Source: Paludibacteraceae bacterium | GTDB lineage: Bacteria > Bacteroidota > Bacteroidia > Bacteroidales > Paludibacteraceae | Length of the DNA: 7,019 nt | Direction: 5' to 3' | Assembly: GCA_017550055.1 (NCBI GenBank) | Contig: JAFYMM010000031.1 | Location: 1-7,019 of the forward strand | Shown: positions 1 through 6,338 of the stretch, piece by piece | Position numbering within the stretch: the first letter of the stretch is position 1 | How the letters are laid out: each line of letters starts with the position of its first letter | Made by a program: the position numbers and the translations under genes | Notes under the pieces: model-generated | Told to the model about the DNA's origin: nothing | The model's database searches: none | What the model saw: the letters and a program-made list of their open reading frames with translations, nothing else

Positions 1-1
1 C

Positions 2-937
2 CACTGCGGTAGCGATTGCACCGCCACTGCTGGGCTAAAAGATATGCCCTTCAGCGACTTCCTAAAAGTAATTGACAGCATAACACCCCACGTCAATCCT
101 AATAAAGTATTGATAATCATATCGGGTGGCGAACCATTGATGCGCAAAGACCTTGAAGATTGCGGACTCGAACTCTACCGCCGAGGCTTCCCTTGGGGCA
201 TGGTGTCAAACGGACTATTCATGACTCCCGAGCGTTTCAATTCGCTTATGGATAGCGGTTTGCGCTCATTGACCATCAGTCTCGACGGATTTGAGGAGGA
301 CCACAACTGGATGCGAGGCAACCCTAAGTCGTTTGAATGTGCTGTGCAAGCCATAAAATTGGCGATTGCCGAGCCTACTTTGGCATTCGACGTCGTTACA
401 TGCGTCAACCCTCGCAACTACCCATATCTCGATAAAATGGCTGATTTTCTCGTATCAATAGGCTTGAAACGCTGGCGATTGTTCACCATATTCCCATCAG
501 GTCGTGGCAAAGACCCCGAACTACAAATAACCGACGAACAATTCCGTGGGCTACTTGACTTCATCGTGCGCATGCGCGAAACCAAAAAGATTCACGCCTC
601 ATTCAGTTGCGAAGGCTTCTTGGGCGAATACGAGGGCAAAGTGCGCGACCACTACTACACCTGCCAAGCTGGTTTGTCAATAGCCTCAGTGCTTTGCGAT
701 GGTAGCATATCAGCATGCACCAGCATCCGTAGCGACTACCACCAAGGCAATATCTACAAAGACGACTTTTGGGAAGTGTGGGAAAACAAATTCGAACCAT
801 ACCGCAATCGCGAATGGATGAAGAAAGACGAATGTGCCGACTGCAAGGTTTGGAAATTCTGCAAAGGCAACGGAATGCACCTCCGCGACTCCGACGGAAA
901 ACTCAAACTCTGCAACTACAAAAAACTATATAAATAA
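2..937 (+). CDS. Radical SAM/SPASM domain maturase, 5'-truncated by window edge
   Basis: The open frame enters from the left edge with residues HCGSDC. The first Cys is most likely the last of the radical SAM CxxxCxxC motif that holds the 4Fe-4S cluster and S-adenosylmethionine, so the true start is upstream; the ATG at 44 is internal. Counting from that Met, SGGEPL (27-32) is the SAM-binding GGE motif, and TISLDG (77-82) is a typical barrel strand. The C-terminal SPASM region has C189, C207, C218, C225, C264-x2-C267-x5-C273 and C290, enough for auxiliary Fe-S clusters. Such enzymes usually modify a peptide or protein post-translationally in the cytoplasm. From memory, the HCGSDC start, the RGFPWG segment and the KGNGMHLRD end resemble the Bacteroidetes subfamily TIGR04133, paired with a lipoprotein (TIGR04134); no partner is visible here. 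Its GC content looks higher than that of its neighbours. Confidence 0.93.
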   Translation, partial: HCGSDCTATAGLKDMPFSDFLKVIDSITPHVNPNKVLIIISGGEPLMRKDLEDCGLELYRRGFPWGMVSNGLFMTPERFNSLMDSGLRSLTISLDGFEEDHNWMRGNPKSFECAVQAIKLAIAEPTLAFDVVTCVNPRNYPYLDKMADFLVSIGLKRWRLFTIFPSGRGKDPELQITDEQFRGLLDFIVRMRETKKIHASFSCEGFLGEYEGKVRDHYYTCQAGLSIASVLCDGSISACTSIRSDYHQGNIYKDDFWEVWENKFEPYRNREWMKKDECADCKVWKFCKGNGMHLRDSDGKLKLCNYKKLYK

Positions 938-945
938 TGAGAGAT

Positions 946-998
946 AAAAACTGCCACACAAAACACACAATAAGAATGTGTATTTTTTGTGGCGGTTT
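946..998 (+). terminator. Rho-independent-type terminator hairpin after the radical SAM gene
   Basis: About 10 nt after the stop codon, AAAACTGCCACA on the left arm pairs with TTGTGGCGGTTTT on the right, with one G-U pair. Inside it, ACACA can also pair with TGTGT. The right arm ends in TTTTCTT. This would end the maturase transcript and separate it from the small gene at 1201. Confidence 0.7.
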
Positions 999-1000
999 TC

Positions 1001-1029
1001 TTGCTTGCAGTTTGCTTGAACCTTGCTTG
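1001..1029 (+). repeat. Three direct repeats TTGCTTG at exact 11-bp spacing
   Basis: TTGCTTG occurs at 1001-1007, 1012-1018 and 1023-1029, each separated by 4 unrelated bases (cagt, aacc). Seven-base repeats with 4-base gaps fall on one face of the helix. This is the geometry of PhoB/OmpR-family response regulator sites, although the sequence is not a known pho box. The block lies 112-140 bp upstream of the -7 box at 1141. It could be an operator or chance. Confidence 0.5.
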
Positions 1030-1044
1030 AGGGTAAGGTCGAAA

Positions 1045-1067
1045 AATATACAATGAGAGTGTATATT
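1045..1067. promoter_or_regulatory. Perfect 8-bp inverted repeat, possible operator or hairpin
   Basis: AATATACA (1045-1052) and TGTATATT (1060-1067) are exact reverse complements around a 7-nt centre. It lies between the phased repeats and the -7 box at 1141. It is AT-rich and has no T-run, so an operator dyad is more likely than a terminator. Function is not established. Confidence 0.35.
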
Positions 1068-1121
1068 GACATGTAGAAAATATTTACTATTACAACAAAA
1101 ATACAACTAAAAAAACACCTC

Positions 1122-1148
1122 TACATTCAAAAAAATGTATTATATTTG
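1122..1148 (+). promoter_or_regulatory. Bacteroidetes-type -7 box with an overlapping TACATT/AATGTA dyad
   Basis: TATATTTG at 1141-1148 matches the TAnnTTTG -7 consensus and would place the transcript start near 1153-1156, about 45 nt before the GTG at 1201. No good TTTG is seen at the -33 position. Just upstream, TACATT (1122-1127) and AATGTA (1134-1139) form an inverted repeat with a 6-nt centre inside the promoter spacer. A repressor site there would block initiation. The -7 match is clear; the dyad role is inference. Confidence 0.5.
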
Positions 1149-1162
1149 CATACAAAATTATT

Positions 1163-1204
1163 ATGGGAGAATATTTTTTACAAAAGACCTCTAAATCGGA
1201 GTGA
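1163..1204 (+). CDS. Possible 13-codon leader peptide overlapping the next start
   Basis: ATG at 1163 opens a frame reading MGEYFLQKTSKSE and ends with TGA at 1202-1204, which overlaps the GTG at 1201 as GTGA. It begins roughly 10 nt after the predicted transcript start. The overlap would allow translational coupling to the 126-codon gene. It could also be chance, or a sign that the two frames are joined by a frameshift. No homology is recognised. Confidence 0.25.
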   Translation: MGEYFLQKTSKSE

Positions 1205-1581
1205 AAGGTTTTATTAAATATCTAATTCTCATCATAATTGCATTTGCTTTTATTGATGGTATGGGCAAATCGGATTCTATCGACATAGAGAATTCGGTTG
1301 AGGACTTGACCACTGAATTTGTAACCACACACACCGATTTTTCGATTTTCGACTCTGCCCTACATTGCTCACGACAAGTTTCCCCTATCAGCACATCGCA
1401 TCTACAAAACTCGTCACAAAGAGCTAATAGTGGGCATCGTCAAAATCATCTATTCATCAAAGCTGGTAAAATCCTTAACGCCAGCGTTATCAATTCTATA
1501 CAAAACAACTCCCAAACCCATTATTCCTGCCTCACCAAACCTATTCTCCGATTGATTAGTTTTGGCAAACTTATTATTTAG
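1201..1581 (+). CDS. Small hypothetical protein with N-terminal hydrophobic segment (126 aa)
   Basis: I cannot name this family. The frame opens with GTG, the only usable start before an upstream in-frame stop at 1192-1194. Starting at the next Met (residue 21) would remove the hydrophobic segment KYLILIIIAFAFI (6-18), which looks like a signal peptide or membrane anchor with a Lys-containing N-region. There is no convincing lipobox. The rest is polar, rich in Ser, His, Asn and Gln, with Cys near residues 56 and 109, and ends in LRLISFGKLII. This ending gives me the impression of a recurring family of short Bacteroidales envelope proteins, but I cannot verify it. A -7 box at 1141 and a hairpin at 1599-1624 frame it as its own unit, though read-through into the antiporter is possible. 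It is a real gene more likely than not. Confidence 0.6.
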   Translation: MKGFIKYLILIIIAFAFIDGMGKSDSIDIENSVEDLTTEFVTTHTDFSIFDSALHCSRQVSPISTSHLQNSSQRANSGHRQNHLFIKAGKILNASVINSIQNNSQTHYSCLTKPILRLISFGKLII

Positions 1582-1586
1582 TTTTG
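1579..1586 (+). promoter_or_regulatory. Weak candidate -7 box upstream of the antiporter gene
   Basis: TAGTTTTG fits TAnnTTTG and starts at the stop codon of the small gene, 75 nt before the antiporter ATG. A second identical match sits at 1557-1564, inside the coding frame. Neither has a TTTG at the usual distance: the one at 1561-1564 is only 14 nt upstream of the first. This could be an extra promoter for the transporter genes, at low certainty. Confidence 0.25.
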
Positions 1587-1598
1587 TTGTTGCAAATC

Positions 1599-1624
1599 AA
1601 GCATTTCACTTTTCAGAAATGCTT
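1599..1624 (+). terminator. Perfect 9-bp hairpin between the small gene and the antiporter gene
   Basis: AAGCATTTC (1599-1607) and GAAATGCTT (1616-1624) are exact complements with an 8-nt loop. There is no long T-run after it (ctctcgg follows), so it may be a partial terminator, an attenuator or an RNA-stability element rather than a full stop. Confidence 0.5.
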
Positions 1625-1660
1625 CTCTCGGCATATACACAAACTAAATAATAAAAAACA

Positions 1661-2608
1661 ATGGAATATATAATTCTCGTTATTTCCTTGGTTGGCATCG
1701 TATTAGGTGCCGACTTCTTGGTTGCGGGCGCAGTCTCTATTGCCCGCAAATTCAAAGTCTCAGATTTCGTAATTGGAGCAGCTATCGTAGGCATAGGCAC
1801 ATCTATGCCCGAACTCGTTGTTAGTTTCATTGGAGCATTAAAGGGCAATGCCGATGTAGCCATAGGCAATGTTGTAGGCTCAAACATTTTCAACGTATTA
1901 GCCATTCTTGGCGTCACCGCCCTATTCTTCCCCATAGCCATCAACAAAGAGAACATGAAATTCGAAATACCTCTATGTATAGGCGTTTCAGTAGTTCTAA
2001 TGCTCTTTGCTTTCAATTTTTTCAACGGAAACTCGGCATCTATAAGTCGCATTGATGGTGCATTACTGCTAATTATGTTCATCAGCTTTATGTGGTACTC
2101 ATTCCGCCGCGACAAGCAAAATAGCGCTACACCAACCGCCACCACCGAAGAAACTCCCGAAGAAAAAACACCACTTTGGCTTGCCACAATAAAAGTGGTT
2201 GGAGGGCTTGCCGTACTCATCACAAGTTGCGACTTTTTCGTTGACAATGCAGTACAAATAGCAAAATCATTCGGTGTTAGCGATGCTATTATTTCCCTCA
2301 CACTCATTGCTTGTGGCACTTCACTCCCCGAACTTGCAGCCTCTGTTGCCGCCGCCATAAAGAAAAACACCCAATTGGCTTTAGGCAATATCATTGGCTC
2401 TAACATATTCAATATCACACTCATTCTTGGAGTAAGCTCACAAGTAATGCCTCTCACCTCGGCAGGCATCACCTATGTTGACTATATTGTTATGATTGCC
2501 GCCACCATACTCACACTCCTATTTGGCTTCAAAGGCAAAATAGGCAAACTTGGCGGTGCATTCATGTTTATAAGCTTCATTCTCTACAGTATTTATTTAA
2601 TAAATTGA
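1661..2608 (+). CDS. yrbG: Calcium/sodium antiporter, YrbG family (CaCA superfamily)
   Basis: Inner-membrane Na+/Ca2+ exchanger of 315 residues, the usual length for this family. Both alpha repeats are present and intact. Alpha-1 has GTSMPE (46-51) and GNVVGSNIFN (69-78); alpha-2 has GTSLPE (219-224) and GNIIGSNIFN (242-251). The acidic residue in each GTSxPE motif is expected to bind cation. About ten hydrophobic segments are arranged in two halves, joined by a hydrophilic loop (about 148-172) rich in Thr, Glu and Pro. The ATG at 1661 follows an A-rich stretch (aataataaaaaaca), normal for this phylum, and gives the complete first membrane segment. The Na+/phosphate symporter gene follows 61 bp downstream on the same strand, so the two are probably co-transcribed. 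In this family Ca2+ is usually extruded using the Na+ gradient; exact ion preference is not readable here. Confidence 0.95.
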   Translation: MEYIILVISLVGIVLGADFLVAGAVSIARKFKVSDFVIGAAIVGIGTSMPELVVSFIGALKGNADVAIGNVVGSNIFNVLAILGVTALFFPIAINKENMKFEIPLCIGVSVVLMLFAFNFFNGNSASISRIDGALLLIMFISFMWYSFRRDKQNSATPTATTEETPEEKTPLWLATIKVVGGLAVLITSCDFFVDNAVQIAKSFGVSDAIISLTLIACGTSLPELAASVAAAIKKNTQLALGNIIGSNIFNITLILGVSSQVMPLTSAGITYVDYIVMIAATILTLLFGFKGKIGKLGGAFMFISFILYSIYLIN

Positions 2609-2617
2609 CAACAAAAC

Positions 2618-2638
2618 GGACGCACGAGCCGTGCGTCC
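2618..2638. repeat. GC-rich palindrome, REP-like interspersed element candidate
   Basis: GGACGCACG (2618-2626) and CGTGCGTCC (2630-2638) pair perfectly around the 3-nt loop AGC. It is strikingly GC-rich against an AT-rich intergenic background and followed by CTAC, not T-rich sequence, so it is a poor terminator. From memory, similar GGACGCA...TGCGTCC palindromes are scattered between genes in Bacteroidetes. It may stabilise the 3' end of the antiporter mRNA or tune expression of the next gene. Confidence 0.6.
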
Positions 2639-2669
2639 CTACCTATAATCACTAAACACTATACTAAAA

Positions 2670-4403
2670 ATGAGTATATTACAAATTTTCACACTATTAG
2701 GAGCATTAGGCATGTTCCTTTATGGCATGAACCTTATGAGTTCAGGCCTTCAAAAAGCCTCTGGCGACAAACTCCGTAGTTTCTTGTCAGCCATGACATC
2801 CAATCCCCTCAAAGGAGTACTAACAGGACTTGGTATCACCTCTTTAATTCAATCATCATCAGCCACAACCGTAATGGTAGTGAGCTTTGTAAATGCAGGG
2901 TTACTCACACTCTCTCAAGCCATTGGTGTCATAATGGGAGCAAACATCGGCACTACGGTAACAGCATGGCTTGTTGCTTGGCTCGGATTCAAAGCCGACA
3001 TCTCTATACTTGCCATTCCTCTGATGCTATTCGGCTTCCTATTCTCTAACTCAAAGAAAAACCAACGACAAAACATAGGTGAACTCATCGTAGGTTTCTG
3101 TCTTCTTTTCCTTGGACTTTCGTTCATGAAAGAGTCAGTACCCGACCTCAACGAAACACCTCAAGTATTGGAGTTTGTAAAAACTTGGGCAAGCTATGGT
3201 TTCAGCTCTGTGCTTATATTCCTTGTTTTCGGTACAATCCTCACATTAGTGCTTCAATCGTCATCAGCCACTATGGCAATCACCCTCATCATGCTCAGTA
3301 TGGGATGGATTCCTTTCCACATGGCATGCGCTATGGTGCTCGGTGAAAATATTGGTACTACAATCACCGCCAATATCGCCGCATCGGTTGGTAACACACA
3401 AGCCAAACGTGCAGCTATGTCGCACACAATATTCAACGTATTTGGTGTGATTTGGGCATTGGCACTTTTCAAACCATTTTTATCACTTGTAGGGTTAATC
3501 ATCGAACTATTTGGATTGCCTAATCCTGCTACTGAGGGATTTGCGGTAACTGCGCCTAACACAGCAAGCAGTGTTGCAGCTCTATACGGACTATCAATGC
3601 TACACACTCTGTTCAACACCATAAATACATTCATACTCATTTGGTTTACAAAAGTGATTGAAAAATGCGTGGTATGGATAATAAAAACACCTAAGAATCA
3701 AGACCACGAAGCATTCCGCCTCAAATACATCTCAGCAGGACCTATCACCACACCCGAACTCGCTACAGAACAAGCATTTAATGAAATTATCCACTTTGCC
3801 CAAATCTCAAGGAATGGACTTAAATATGCTCAATCGGCTATCACAGAAACCAATCCAGATAAATTCGAAGAACTACGAGGCAAATTGGTTAAATACGAAG
3901 AGATTTCGGACAGAATCGAATATGAAATTGCTGCCTTCTTGAATGCAGTATCGGCAAGTGGCATCAGCGAAGACACCTCTATTAAAATCAAAGCTATGTA
4001 CAAGATTATCGGCGAATTAGAATCACTTGGCGACTCAGGCGAAGCTATTAGTCGCATTCTATCACGCCGAAATATACATAAGAAAACTTTCGATTTAGAG
4101 ACTATCAAAAAGCTTGACAATATGGTAGAATGTATTGATAATGCCTACGATGCAATGATTACTAACTTAACTGCAGCCCATAAAGGCACTTTAGTTGAAA
4201 TATCTAATGCCTACAATGCAGAAGACCGCATCAATAGCCTGCGCAATCTACTCCGAGACTCTGAAATAGAAGAGATAGAAGAAAACAAAAAGAACTATCA
4301 AACAAGCGTTTACTACATGGATATAGTGAACGAATTAGAAAAGATGGGCGACTTTATAATCAACATATCCCAAGACCTTGAAAGAGCATTTGCCCAAAAA
4401 TAA
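2670..4403 (+). CDS. Na+/phosphate cotransporter family protein with PhoU-like C-terminal domain
   Basis: 577-residue inner-membrane symporter of the NptA/YjbB type. The membrane part (about 1-335) contains the two inverted Na/Pi repeats with their signatures: QSSSATT (61-67) and QSSSATM (196-202), each followed by a glycine-rich element, GANIGTT (90-96) and GENIGTT (225-231). These QSSS motifs form the Na+ and phosphate binding region in the family. The soluble part (about 365-577) is helical and PhoU-like, with the paired acidic motifs ELESLGD (449-455) and ELEKMGD (555-561), like the metal-binding motifs of PhoU. It probably faces the cytoplasm and modulates transport. The ATG at 2670 follows A-rich sequence (actaaaa). 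No separate promoter is evident, so it probably shares the antiporter transcript. In bacteria such proteins may import or export phosphate; direction is not shown by the sequence. Confidence 0.95.
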   Translation: MSILQIFTLLGALGMFLYGMNLMSSGLQKASGDKLRSFLSAMTSNPLKGVLTGLGITSLIQSSSATTVMVVSFVNAGLLTLSQAIGVIMGANIGTTVTAWLVAWLGFKADISILAIPLMLFGFLFSNSKKNQRQNIGELIVGFCLLFLGLSFMKESVPDLNETPQVLEFVKTWASYGFSSVLIFLVFGTILTLVLQSSSATMAITLIMLSMGWIPFHMACAMVLGENIGTTITANIAASVGNTQAKRAAMSHTIFNVFGVIWALALFKPFLSLVGLIIELFGLPNPATEGFAVTAPNTASSVAALYGLSMLHTLFNTINTFILIWFTKVIEKCVVWIIKTPKNQDHEAFRLKYISAGPITTPELATEQAFNEIIHFAQISRNGLKYAQSAITETNPDKFEELRGKLVKYEEISDRIEYEIAAFLNAVSASGISEDTSIKIKAMYKIIGELESLGDSGEAISRILSRRNIHKKTFDLETIKKLDNMVECIDNAYDAMITNLTAAHKGTLVEISNAYNAEDRINSLRNLLRDSEIEEIEENKKNYQTSVYYMDIVNELEKMGDFIINISQDLERAFAQK

Positions 4404-4416
4404 AAGAGTATAAAAG

Positions 4417-4454
4417 AAATGCTGAGTCAAAATACAAATTTTGGCTCAGCATTT
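4417..4454. terminator. Strong bidirectional terminator hairpin between convergent genes
   Basis: AAATGCTGAGTCAAAAT (4417-4433) pairs with ATTTTGGCTCAGCATTT (4438-4454) over 17 bp with one G-U pair and a 4-nt loop, ACAA. It starts 14 nt after the symporter stop and ends 24 nt before the end of the minus-strand regulator gene. On the minus strand it is followed by a T-rich tail (cttttatactctttta), so it fits the regulator transcript especially well and can also serve the plus strand. Confidence 0.85.
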
Positions 4455-4477
4455 AAATGTTAAACTATTGCTACGCA

Positions 4478-5932
4478 TTACTCTTCATCGCCTTCAATCA
4501 AATCGCCCAAGAAGAACTGACTAAACAATCCATCAATATCCAAATTGAGTTCGGTGCCTAATTTCTTCTTTATGGCAGACCTACGGCAATAGTATGTACC
4601 CTCTTGAACACACAAAATAGTGCATATCTCTTTGGAATTAAGACCAATAAAATCGAGGAACATATATGTGAAATCCATATTGGAAAGTTGCGGATAAGTA
4701 GCATTCAGGTTCTCATACAACGAACGGCTAATCACCTTCACCATATCGGGATTTGCCAGAACAATAGAGGCGTATGTCTTTTTACAAACATCCGACACAG
4801 CATACAATTTCTGAGTTTGCTTTTTGGTAATATCTACCAATTCCTCATTCTTCACCTCCAACACCTCTTTTGCTTGTTTCAACTCCATATTCTTGAGCCT
4901 ATTGCGCTGAATGATGCGTACAAGCCAAATAATTAAAGCAATAGCACCTATTGCGAGCAAAACAAAAACCAACGACAACAATATGGTGCGATAGCGATGT
5001 AACTCAATCTGTTGGTCGTAGAGCTTTTTATCATATTCGCCATTGACAAGAGCAATCTGCTCGTCCAATATTTGCCTTGCCTGTTGCTGATAAATATTAA
5101 ATGCCGAATCATAGACCGCCAAAGCTTTCTCAAAATCGCCCTTTTGAGAATAATAGACAGCCATATTGTTATAATACTGAAACTCAAACCCCTTTGCACT
5201 CCTCAATCGCTCAATATAGATAAGCGCAGAATCGGCCTGATTATTAACCAAATAGACAGTAGCCAAAGCATCGGCATCACGCACATAACCCACTCGATTA
5301 TAGAATGGTAATATCATATTCACCGCAGAAGCAGGCTCTAAGTGATTTATGAATTTTATTGCAAATCGCGCATTGGTCTTCTCAGCCATCAATGTGTCGC
5401 CTTGCAACACAAAATTATTGACAGCCTTATTTCGATAGATGGCAGCAGAATCTATGTTGGTCTCTAAATTCATCAATAATTTGTAGCCAAAAGCCAAAAG
5501 ATGAAAATCCCTTCGGCTATCAGCCCAAGCAACTAAAGACTTGGCATAATAGCTACTTTGATACGGATTGTCAACAGACAACACCCTACTCAAATAATAA
5601 TACAAACGACCAGCCATTTCATCCTCGTTGGCAATATTCTGCTCGGCTATTTTCAACTCGTCTATAGCCCCAGAGTCGTCGTTGATACTATATAATTTCG
5701 CACCCTTTATCAATCGACCAACAGCCTCGCGCCTATCATCGCCAACCGAAGCGTAAACATCAATAAGACTATCGACCTGCGACAAAGAAATATTGGCATA
5801 ATCCATGCTTACCACCTTGTCGTATAGAGCAGACAACACAATATCGGCTATCTCTACATTTACCCTTTGCTTATTACCACAAGCAACAAAAAACAAGACT
5901 ATTGCAATAAAAATAGATTTTTTTAGCGTCAT
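4478..5932 (-). CDS. Membrane-tethered TPR regulator with C-terminal helix-turn-helix
   Basis: 484-residue protein of a common Bacteroidetes architecture: envelope sensor, one membrane span, cytoplasmic DNA-binding domain. The N-terminus is a signal peptide ending FFVAC-G (Cys18), close to a lipobox although Phe at -3 is unusual. Residues about 30-290 form helical, TPR-like repeats; the clearest is 253-286, with NMAVYYSQKGDFEKALAVYD. A hydrophobic span lies at 316-339, then a probable coiled coil (about 343-378). The C-terminus (about 418-458) is a LuxR/sigma-region-4-like helix-turn-helix: FIGLNSKEICTIL, then the recognition helix around EGTYYCRRSAIKKKLG. This suggests a one-component transcription factor acting at the inner membrane; its signal and targets are unknown. 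It lies convergent to the transporters and divergent to the PagL-like gene. If Cys18 is lipidated, the protein would be anchored at both its N-terminus and its central helix. Confidence 0.85.
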   Translation of the reverse strand: MTLKKSIFIAIVLFFVACGNKQRVNVEIADIVLSALYDKVVSMDYANISLSQVDSLIDVYASVGDDRREAVGRLIKGAKLYSINDDSGAIDELKIAEQNIANEDEMAGRLYYYLSRVLSVDNPYQSSYYAKSLVAWADSRRDFHLLAFGYKLLMNLETNIDSAAIYRNKAVNNFVLQGDTLMAEKTNARFAIKFINHLEPASAVNMILPFYNRVGYVRDADALATVYLVNNQADSALIYIERLRSAKGFEFQYYNNMAVYYSQKGDFEKALAVYDSAFNIYQQQARQILDEQIALVNGEYDKKLYDQQIELHRYRTILLSLVFVLLAIGAIALIIWLVRIIQRNRLKNMELKQAKEVLEVKNEELVDITKKQTQKLYAVSDVCKKTYASIVLANPDMVKVISRSLYENLNATYPQLSNMDFTYMFLDFIGLNSKEICTILCVQEGTYYCRRSAIKKKLGTELNLDIDGLFSQFFLGDLIEGDEE

Positions 5933-5979
5933 AATTCCACTATTTTAGGCAAAAAAATTCATAATTATAGATTGGGGTG

Positions 5980-5987
5980 CAAATATA
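5980..5987 (-). promoter_or_regulatory. Promoter -7 box of the regulator gene
   Basis: On the minus strand this reads TATATTTG followed by CACCCC, matching TAnnTTTG. It would start transcription near 5973-5976, about 42 nt upstream of the regulator ATG. No exact TTTG is seen at the -33 position; GTTTTC lies there. The TTTGCACCC context is identical to that of the plus-strand promoter at 6150-6157. Confidence 0.6.
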
Positions 5988-6126
5988 ACATTTATTTTTT
6001 ATATAAGAAAACATTCTCGCAAAATTATTATATCTTTAATAGTCAAAATATTAAAATCTTTCCAATATATAATTTTTTTACGAATATTTTTCTTCTTAAA
6101 AAATAGCATTTTTATATATCGCATAT

Positions 6127-6157
6127 TTTGCCATCCGCAATTTTTGTATTACATTTG
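6127..6157 (+). promoter_or_regulatory. Consensus Bacteroidetes promoter of an orphan transcript
   Basis: TTTG (6127-6130), a 19-nt spacer and TACATTTG (6150-6157) give a complete -33/-7 promoter, the best in the window. The start is predicted near 6163. The only gene in the right direction is the PagL-like one, 383 nt further on and with its own -7 box. The promoter may make a long leader for it, a separate short RNA, or be the remnant of a lost gene. Confidence 0.7.
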
Positions 6158-6174
6158 CACCCGTCATCGAAAAA

Positions 6175-6236
6175 ATAGCACCTCAAACAGAAACAAACAC
6201 AAAACACATGAGACCCTTTAAAAAAAAGAGTGCTAT
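6175..6236 (+). other. Inverted repeat ATAGCAC/GTGCTAT in the orphan transcript leader
   Basis: ATAGCAC (6175-6181) and GTGCTAT (6230-6236) are exact complements about 48 nt apart, both inside the predicted RNA from 6163. Pairing would enclose the ATG at 6208. A 7-bp match at this distance may be chance. Confidence 0.25.
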
Positions 6237-6261
6237 GAAAGAGAGGGTAATCTGCACATAA
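6208..6261 (+). CDS. Possible 17-residue peptide downstream of the orphan promoter
   Basis: ATG at 6208, about 45 nt after the predicted transcript start and preceded by A/C-rich sequence (acaaaacac), opens a frame reading MRPFKKKSAMKERVICT and stops at TAA 6259-6261. It is basic, has no hydrophobic segment, and matches no family I know. It could be a leader peptide, a toxin-like micropeptide, the start of a decayed gene, or noise. The tandem repeats begin 8 nt after its stop. Confidence 0.25.
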   Translation: MRPFKKKSAMKERVICT

Positions 6262-6269
6262 GGTTATGG

Positions 6270-6324
6270 TATATTTATCCTATATTTATAGTATATTTAT
6301 GGTATATTTATAGTATATTTATCC
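6270..6324 (+). repeat. Five tandem 11-bp AT-rich units (TATATTTATnn)
   Basis: Units start at 6270, 6281, 6292, 6303 and 6314. The first nine bases are identical and the last two are CC, AG, GG, AG, CC in order. The 11-bp period is close to one helical turn, so the array is likely curved or flexible, or could present sites on one helix face. Each unit also resembles a -7 box with the final G missing (TATATTTA). Copy number could change by slippage. Confidence 0.9.
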
Positions 6325-6338
6325 TATGTTGTAGGTAA

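Noticed and set aside
44..46. ATG at 44 as the true start of the radical SAM protein
   Set aside because: The frame is open to the left edge and already encodes HCGSDC, part of the Fe-S motif that must lie within the protein.
1066..1090. Sigma-70-like TTGACA with TACTAT
   Set aside because: The spacer is only 13 nt, and the organism appears to use Bacteroidetes-type promoters.
1201..1581. The small protein as substrate of the upstream radical SAM enzyme
   Set aside because: A terminator-like hairpin and a separate -7 box lie between them, and the protein has no lipobox or recognised precursor motif.
1606..2472. Long open frame of 288 codons on the minus strand
   Set aside because: It is antisense to the antiporter gene, whose alpha repeats are intact; the minus-strand product has no recognisable motif and an odd Met/Thr/Ser-rich composition.
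3254..3640. Minus-strand open frame of 128 codons, and similar ones at 2915-3151 and 3830-4120
   Set aside because: All are antisense to the Na+/phosphate symporter gene, with no motif and no promoter.
4604..5311. Plus-strand open frames at 4604-4936 and 5012-5311
   Set aside because: They are shadows of the minus-strand TPR-HTH gene; no domain, signal or promoter supports them.
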